Assembly: GCF_019393635.1 (NCBI RefSeq)
Contig: NC_057862.1
Span: forward strand, 267,234,441-267,298,440
DNA length: 64,000 bases
Reading direction: 5' to 3'
Source: Dromiciops gliroides
Taxonomy: Eukaryota; Chordata; Mammalia; Microbiotheria; Microbiotheriidae
A program made the position numbers and the translations under genes. The notes below the pieces were generated by a model. The model saw only the letters and a program-made list of their open reading frames with translations. It was not told the origin of the DNA and searched no databases. Positions 56,876 through 64,000 of this stretch are shown one piece after another (within the stretch, counting starts at the first letter, position 1; each line of letters opens with the position of its first letter).

Positions 56876-57452
56876 TTTTTCCTTTTTTGGGGGCAATAAG
56901 GGTTAAGTGACTTGCCTAGGGTCACACAGCTAGTGAGTGTTGTAAGGGGTTAAAATTCTAGCTATACTATCTAAAATCTAATGAGTGGTTGCCAATAAAT
57001 TTTAAGCTTTAGCAAGAATATTTAAGTGTTTAAGTATTTATTAAAGAGCATTAGGATCAGAGAGAAAGGTAAAGACCTAACTATTTCTAAGAGACCCCAT
57101 CATCCGACCTGCCATGGCGAGGTCAGGAACCAAAAAAGGAAGAACCCCTCCGCCAGCGTCTGCTTCCTACTTCATGTCCTCCTCCCAGAAATGGGAGGCT
57201 CCTCAAGTTGATTGGCTGGTAGCTTTGATAGATAGTACCCATGAGCAAACATAACTTCCTGACACCAAGGAACTGACCACATGGCTTGCCCTCAGATGCC
57301 TTCTCCTCATGGTGGAGCTTTCCTATAGTAGCTCTCCAGCAGGTGGTGTAATTCCAATCATTACAGTGTCAAGTGTCTGAGGTGAGATTTGAACTCAGGT
57401 CCTCCTGAATCCAGGGCCAGTGCTTTATCCACTGTGCCACCTAGCTGCCCCC
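56876..57452 (-). mobile_element. Marsupial SINE with TSD, split by a solo LTR
   Basis: Antisense SINE halves at 56876-56940 and 57370-57452; its own TSD cataattgatatctt is at 56861-56875 and 57453-57467. The LTR is inside the SINE core, giving SINE-in-L1 then LTR-in-SINE. Confidence 0.95.
56941..57365 (-). mobile_element. Solo LTR, family A, with TSD
   Basis: 425 bp, 4-bp TSD gtgt at 56937-56940 and 57366-57369. On the minus strand a CCAAT motif (agccaatcaac) lies in U3 and AATAAA (ctttaataaatac) about 100 bp before the end. Confidence 0.95.
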
Positions 57453-57467
57453 CATAATTGATATCTT

Positions 57468-58672
57468 AATATAGTCATGGGAATAAGCTAGTATTCTCAC
57501 ATATCAGAGAGTAAGGACTACTTTAGTACATGTCCTATCCTATCACATGCAGTTATAATGAAATTAAATTAATTTGAAATTAAATCATTTCTAATGAAAC
57601 AGAAGAATGAGCAAAATAAATGAAGGGTGAGGTCCTAAAAGGGTTACTAGAAGGAAGTGATAAAGCAGAATATTATCATGTAGGACAAAACTGATAAAAG
57701 GCAATAAATGATACATCAGGAAATTAGTTCATATAATTTCCCAGGTTCTGATGGAAAATCAGAAATTTTAAAACAAAATTAAGTTTTTCCATTTTACCAA
57801 AAATCTTTCCTTCTAAAATTCATAAAGATTTGTTTAAGCAGAGGCCTTCTGATTCAGTACGTGGCTGAATCAGTCATTAAATAAGAGCAACCTTGTCACC
57901 TAGCCTCAGTTTCCTCATCTATAAAATGAAGAAATGCTACTTGTACCAACAATCTCAAAAGATTGCCACCTGAAGAGCATTTATCGTTCCAAGAAGTGTT
58001 TCCACAAGAAAGAAGGCAAGGCATAACAATAATCCTTAAGCCTATGCTCTAAAAAAAATTTAAATAATTTTTATTAACTTCTTGAACTTTTCACCTATTA
58101 TTACCATCTATTATGTTCATCTTCTCAAATAGTAGAGACCTAAAACTGAAATCTTGGTTCAATCAATGGTTTATTGTTTAATAAAAATAGAATATTTTGT
58201 AAATTGCAGAAAAATCATGATGTTTATAACAGAACCTTCTGGTATACTGAATCTTTTCCATTTAACAAATGGTGAGTTTCAACATGTGTTCTTCCAACAT
58301 AGCAGGAAATTTGGGATAAGTGCAATACTGATATGAACATGTTACCAAATCCTTCCCATAAACCAAATGAAATCTGAATTCAAATAAAAACATTCCTTCT
58401 ATTAAACACCAAGAAATCATAAAAGTATCACTCCTCTTCTATGGTCATGCTAAAATGAAATCTTGGCTTTTAGAACAGAGAATAAGTTTGATGGAGTCCA
58501 ACATTTTTTATTCTACACACGTTTATTGGTATAAATCCTTAGGGACATTCCATAGATCCAAATATGCATATATGTATGGATAATTTTTCTAATATTTCTT
58601 CTTCAAATGAAGAGTATAAAGATTTTCTAAGAATGGATTGAACTTAAATATTTATTGTCATTGGTTTTTTTA
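57468..58672. other. Mostly unassigned, with a MIR-like fragment
   Basis: 57840-57960 contains 'cctcagtttcctcatctataaaatgaa', the MIR-class motif. The rest, AT-rich, shows nothing I recognise. Confidence 0.45.
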
Positions 58673-60092
58673 TTGGAACTTGGACTTTCTTTTTTTAAAA
58701 AATTTTATTTAGAATTTTATTTTTTCCCCAAATTATATGTAAAAACAATTTTTAACATTGATTTTCAAAACTGTGTCCCAAATTCTCTTCTTCCTTCCCT
58801 CCCCACTACCCATTAAGAATGCAAGCAATTCAATATAAGTTATACGTTTGTAGTCATGCAAAACATTTCCATAGTAGTCAGACGGTTGTGAAAGAAAACA
58901 GACCAAAAAACTTTTAAAAAAGGAACTAAAAATAATTATGCTTCAATCTGTATTCAGACACCATCAGTTCTTTCTCTGGAGATGGATTACATTTTTCATA
59001 AGTTCTTCAGAGTTGTCTTGGATCAGTTTATTGCTGAAAATAGCTAAGTCATTTATAGCTGATCATCTTAAAATTTTGTTGTTACAGTACATTTCACTTT
59101 GCATCAGCTCAGGTAAGTCTTTCCAGGTTCTTCTGATAGCATTCTGCTCATCATTTCCTATATCACAATAGTGCTATATCATAATCTCATTCCACAATTT
59201 TTTCAGCCACTCCCCAAGTGATGGGCATCTCCTTAATTTCAAATCCAACTTTTTGTTTTTTATCTTTTTTTTTGGATACCAACCTAGTGGTGGTATTACT
59301 AGGTCAAAGAGTATGCATGGTTTTATAGCCCTTTGGCCACAGTGCCAAATTGCTCTACAGAATGTTTGAATCAGTTTACAACTTTACCAAGAGTGTATTA
59401 ATGTCTCATTTTCCCCATATCCCCTACAACATTTGTCACTTTCCTCTGCTGTCCTATTATGCAATCTAATAGGTATGAGCTAGTACCCCAGAATTGTTTT
59501 GACCTGTATCTCTCCAATTGATGGTGAGTTATAACATTTTTTTTTATATGGCTATAGGTAGCTTTGATTCTTTTGATCATCTATCGATTTTGGAATGGCT
59601 CTTATTTTAAAAAATTTGAATCAGTTCTCTATGTGTTTGAAAAATGAGGCCTATCACAAACTTGCTTCTCATTTTTTCACAGTTACTATTGCTAACTGTA
59701 TTTCTCTCCATTGTATTCCCTCCCCATGACATTTACTCTATTTTCTACCTTCTTTCACCCTGTCCCTCCTCAAAAGTGTTTTGCTTCTGACCGCCCCTCC
59801 CCCAACCTGCCCTTCTTTCTATTACCCCTCCCCCCTTATTCCCTTACCCTCCTATTTCCTGCAGGGTAAGATAGATTACTATACCCATCTGAGTATGCAT
59901 GATATTTCCTCTGAGCCAATTCTGATGAGAGGAAGGTTCACTCACTCCCCAGCACCTCCTCCATCTTCCCCTCCACTATATAAGCTTTTTCTTGTTTATG
60001 TGAAATAATTTACCCCATTCCACCTCTTCCTTTCCCTTTCTCCTAGTGCATTCCTCTAATCCCTCAAGTTTATTTTTTAAAAGATATTATCC

Positions 60093-60228
60093 TGGGGCAG
60101 CTAGGTGGCGCAGTGGATAGAGCACCGGCCTTGGAGTCAGGAGTACCTGAGTTCAAATTCGGCCTCAGACCCTGGGCAAGTCACTTAACCCCAATTGCCT
60201 CACTAAAAAAAAAAAAAGAAAAAGAAAA
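60093..60228 (+). mobile_element. Marsupial SINE with TSD
   Basis: Sense copy lacking a short core piece; TSD aaaagatattatcc at 60079-60092 and 60229-60242; interrupts the inter-ORF spacer of the half-L1. Confidence 0.95.
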
Positions 60229-60401
60229 AAAAGATATTATCCCTTCATATTTAACTCACACCTGTGCACTCTGTCTAAATATACTCCATTCAGCTTCCCT
60301 TATAATGAGAAAGTTTAGAGTTAAAATTATCATCTTCCCATGTAGGAATTGTAACAGTTTAACCTTTTAATATCCCTTATTTCTTTCTCCTGTTTACCTT
60401 T

Positions 60402-61490
60402 TTATGCTTCTCTTGAGTCTTGTATTTGAAAGTCAAATTTTCTATTCAGCTCATGTCTTTTCATCAAGAATGCCTGAAAGTCCTCTTTCATTGAGTTCCC
60501 ATTTTCCCCCTGAACGATTATACTGAGTTTTGCTGGGTAGGTGATTCTTGGTTGTAATCCCAGTTCCTTTGCCTTCTGGAATATCATATTCCAAGCCCTA
60601 CGAATGCCCTTCAATGTAGAAGCTGCTAAATCTTGTGTTATCCTAACTATGGCTCCACAATACTCGAATTGTTTCTTTCTGGCTGCTTGCAATATTTTCT
60701 CATTGACCTGGGAGCTCTGCAATTTGGCTTTAATATTCCTGGGAGTTTTCATTTTGGGATCTCTTTCAGGAGGTGATTGGTGGATCCTTTCAATTTCTAT
60801 TTTACCTTCTGCTTCTAGAATTATCAGCGCAATTTTCCCCTAACAATTTCTTGGAAGATGCTGTCTAGGCTCATTTTTTGATCATGGCTTTCAGGTAGTC
60901 CAAGAATTTTCAAAGTATCTCTCCTCGATGTATTTTCCAAGTTAGTTGTTTTTCCAATGAGATATTTCACATTGCCTTCTATTTTTTCATTCTTTTGGTT
61001 TTGCTTTATTATTTCTTGATTTCTCATAAAGTCATTAGCTTCCATTTGCTCAATCATAATTTTTAAGGAATTAGTTTCTTCAGAAAGCCTTTTGTACCTC
61101 CTTTTCTATTTGGCCAGTTCAGCTTTTCAAGGCATTCTTTTCCTTACTGGATTTTTGTACCTCTTTTACCATTTGGCCCAGTCTGTTTTTTTAAGGTGTT
61201 ATTTTCTTCAGCATTTTTTGTGTCTCCTTTACCAAGCTGTTCACTTTCTTTTCATGATTTTCTTGCATCACTCTCATTTCTCTTTCAATTTTTTCTCTAA
61301 CCCTCTTACTTTATTTTCAAAGTCCTTTTTTAGCCTTTCTATGGCCTGAGACCAATTCATATTTTTCTTGGAAGCTTTGGATGTAGGAGCTTTGATTTTG
61401 TTATCTTCTTCTGAGAGTGTATTTTGATCTTCCTTGTCACTATAGAAACTTTCTAGGGTTAGCAATTTTTTTTTTCTGTTTGCTCATTTT
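60402..61490 (-). pseudogene. L1 ORF1 of the half-L1, broken
   Basis: Pieces in order: MNWSQAIERLKKDFENKV (61370-61310), MEANDFMRNQEIIKQNQKN and SRRDTLKILGLPESHD (61057-60885), then PRNIKAKLQSSQVNEKILQ and RITYPAKLSIIVQ (60752-60530). Frameshifts separate the blocks, so no full ORF1 protein is possible from this copy. The coiled-coil section is shorter than in the L1 at 43 kb. Confidence 0.85.
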
Positions 61491-62412
61491 CCCAGCTTAT
61501 TTCTTGATTTTTAACTCTTTGTGAAAGTGGGGCACTGCTTCCAGGGTGGAGGGCACACTGTCCCAAGCTTCAGGGGGTTTGAGCAACTGTTTTCAGTGAT
61601 AGTTCTAGGAATTTGTAAGTCTAGTTTTTCCAAGGTGGTAGGATTTGAGGAGAGGCTTGTTCACCACTCTCCTGGCCTGTGCTCTAGTCTGTAAGCAAGC
61701 ACAGGCCTTCTTTTCTGTCCTGGAACTATGAACAGAATCCTGCTCCACTGTGGCTGCAAGCTCTTGTGTGCTTGTGATCCTCCTCCACCTGGGACCATTA
61801 CCCAAAACTGTGACCTGGATCATGGGCAAAACAACAGAGTCCTGCCACAGTACTAGCAAAGAGACCCCTGTAATCTCCTTCTGGTCAATTGTTTGACTCC
61901 CTTACCATCTGTGGCTGAGTTTCTAGAAGCAGTTGTTGATTCAGAGGCTCCGAGGTCTGCTCTTGGTTTGCTGTGGCTATGGCTGTGCTGGCTCAGCCTG
62001 TGCTGGGTTTTATTCCACTCTCATCCCAGTATAACAGACCTTTCCTGCCGACCTTTTATGTTGTGTTTGGCTGGAAAAATATTTCACCCTATCCTTTTGT
62101 GGATTCTGCTGCTCTAGGAATTATCTTATGGCATTATTTGAAGGTTTTTGGAGAGGTCTTGGGGAGAGCTTAGGCAAGTCACAGCCTTTCCTCTGCCATC
62201 TTGGAACTTGGACTTTCTAACAAGAAAAAGTTTTGCTTTTTAAAAGAGAAACATCATCAAAATCTACTATACCAAAATAATCAATGGTTAAATATTTGTG
62301 AACATGATTTCCCACCCTGGTAGTAGAGTAAAAGGAGATTACCTAGACTAGATACAAATTCTTGTGAAGTGACAGGTGCCTTGAACCGAAAAACTTTGAT
62401 TAATCACTTTCT

Positions 62413-62565
62413 TCTTTCTTTTTTTTTTTTGCAGGGCAATGAGGGTTAAGTGACTTGCCCAGGGTCACACAGCTAGGAAGTATCAAGTGTCTGAGGCTGG
62501 ATTTGAACTCAGGTCCTCCTGAATCCAAGGCCAGTGCTTTATCCACTGCTCCACCTAGCTGCCCC
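62413..62565 (-). mobile_element. Marsupial SINE with TSD
   Basis: Antisense copy; TSD gattaatcactttct / gattcatcactttct at 62398-62412 and 62566-62580 (one mismatch). Confidence 0.94.
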
Positions 62566-62781
62566 GATTCATCACTTTCTAAGATTGAAATCAGTAACTT
62601 AAAACAATGAATTTCCTTTGGGTCTTTATTGTCTTCAGCTAATGCCACATTGAAACCTTTGGAGTATTAGTACAGCCTGATAAAGACTGATAGGAAAGCT
62701 GGCATTTCTTGAGTGATTAACGTGGACATTTCTTAAAGCTTAATAATGTGTTCATTATATAAGATGTACATTGGATTTTTT

Positions 62782-62919
62782 TTTGAGGGGCAATGGGGGT
62801 TAAGTGACTTGCCCAGGGTCACACAGCTAGTAAGTGTCAAGTGTCTGAGGCCGGATTTAAACTCAGCTACTCCTGAATCCAGGGCTGGTGCTTTATCCAC
62901 TGCGCCACCTAGCCGCCCC
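62782..62919 (-). mobile_element. Marsupial SINE
   Basis: Antisense copy; TSD tggatttttt at 62772-62781 and 62920-62929. Confidence 0.93.
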
Positions 62920-62929
62920 TGGATTTTTT

Positions 62930-64000
62930 AATAAATTGGAAACACAAAATATGTAAAATATTTGAATGCTACATTTGGAACATTTCAAGAAAATCTCCCT
63001 ACAAATTAAAAGTAATGCTCCTAAATCACACCAAACTACCCAGTATAATAGCCACATTATTTGCCCTTAGTGGCTACATTTTCAATGCAAGGCATGCATT
63101 TGTTAAATTTTTGTTTTGACTTTCAAAAATTTGTGGAGCAAGAAAGTCAAATTCAGCCCAGCCACAAGTGATTAACCAGTAGATGTCACTAGGGGTTTAG
63201 GGTGACAAGCAATAGACCATAGAAAAAAGTGATTGGTGAAAAAAAAAAAAAAGGAAATCACAAGAAATGGAAAAATTAGATTAAGAAAAAGGTTAAATAA
63301 AAATGCTTCATATTTACCATAGGACTCCCCCACCCTGAATTCAGGGTATTCTTGATCAATCTTTGAATTTTCAGAGGGACAGAAATGAATTAATTTATCT
63401 GAGGACAGAATCTGTCTTGTGTTGGTCCATCAATAAATAAACAAACAAAAACCAACCAACTAAACAGAAGTTTGAAATGAACCTTTTTCCTTTAAGAAGG
63501 GTAAGACATATGCTAATTTAGCTACTCCTGAACATTAGTGCCTAATGTGTTACACTTCATGCCATGAATAATTTATTTATTCACAGCAAGCTATCTACTT
63601 GAGCTCTTAAGCAAACCATGTTTTTCCATCTAGGAGTTTATTCCAGGACTTTGGTTGTTCCTAACTTTTATAGTTAATTGTTGTTAATGATATGATAACT
63701 TTTTGGGAGAATTAATCAATTTACTCTCAAATGGTCTTATTATTTCAAACAAGCCAACCCATCATGTATCTTGCTCTATGGATAGAGCTTCCTAATATAT
63801 AAAATGTCAACATGTAAAATCATCACAAATTTCCTATACTGTCTTGGTGTTAAAAATGATTGTTTCTGAGAATTTTATGTGGTGAGTGAGTGATAGCTGG
63901 AATTACATAAACAACAGGTTGTAAACTGTTGGGTTTTTTAGCTTGATAAGTAAAAACTATGTCTCTCATCTTGGTTCAGAGAGTCAGTAATATGAGGAAA
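62930..64000. other. No feature recognised; candidate unique sequence
   Basis: Last 1.07 kb shows no L1, SINE or LTR landmark and no frame above 60 codons. An A-run at 63240-63253 is the only simple repeat. Confidence 0.45.

Larger units (their letters stand above)
58691..62200 (-). mobile_element. Full-length half-L1 with 18-bp TSD
   Basis: Bounded by ttggaacttggactttct at 58673-58690 and 62201-62218. On the minus strand: 5' UTR from the very start (gatggcagaggaaagg), ORF1 region (61490-60402, broken into several frames), inter-ORF spacer, then at about 59677-59683 a join (tagcaatagtaactgtgaaaa) straight into the ORF2 C-terminal region, 3' UTR and a short A-rich tail. The endonuclease and reverse transcriptase cores are absent. 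Without the SINE it is about 3.36 kb. Because the 5' end and both TSD copies are present, the deletion existed in the RNA that was copied, not after insertion. Confidence 0.92.

Noticed and set aside
1-64000. A new multi-gene biological system (defence, biosynthesis or similar)
   Set aside because: No cluster of intact genes is present on either strand; all long frames are transposon remnants.

Overview
The window looks like ordinary, repeat-dense, gene-poor nuclear DNA from a marsupial. The marsupial call rests on about twenty copies of a tRNA-derived SINE with a MIR-like core (start ggggcagctaggtgg, core gtgtgaccctgggcaagtca, tail caattgcctcac plus A-run) and on marsupial-type L1 elements. 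An Australian lineage such as a dasyurid is my inference from the SINE text, not something proved here. I see no intact host protein-coding gene and no CRISPR array, operon or other prokaryotic feature. The only open frames of any length are decayed L1 ORF1/ORF2 and one proline-rich frame inside an LTR element.

Layout: 1-5.3 kb is antisense L1, a solo-type LTR, a sense L1 3' copy and the 5' end of a minus-strand endogenous retrovirus with a tRNA-Phe-type primer-binding site. 5.4-7.5 kb is old sense L1, followed by a 1.6-kb stretch I cannot assign. 9.1-16.4 kb is one nested stack: an L1 tail with a 14-bp target-site duplication (TSD), hit by a minus-strand LTR element, itself hit by SINEs and a SINE/L1 chimaera. 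16.6-24.8 kb is two antisense L1s carrying solo LTRs and SINEs. 25-32.4 kb holds an LTR, a U6 retrocopy, a TRMT112 retropseudogene and an LTR element inserted into that pseudogene. 32.6-38.1 kb holds L2, MIR, SINEs, an RPL34 retropseudogene and another LTR. 39.6-44.9 kb is an antisense L1 with recognisable ORF1 and ORF2, fused to different LTRs at both ends. 45-52.7 kb is an older antisense L1 peppered with insertions. 53.5-55 kb is an ancient CR1/L3-type LINE. 58.7-62.2 kb is a full-length, internally deleted 'half-L1' bounded by an 18-bp TSD. The remaining stretches look unique or too decayed to assign.

The parts relate to each other as layers of insertion rather than as a pathway. L1 machinery explains the SINEs, the three retropseudogenes (U6, RPL34, TRMT112) and the chimaeric copies. 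4-bp TSDs date several LTR insertions relative to their hosts. The most interesting signals are the half-L1 deletion junction shared by two separate copies, the L1/SINE template-switch chimaeras, and an L1 whose 5' end sits just downstream of an LTR TATA box.
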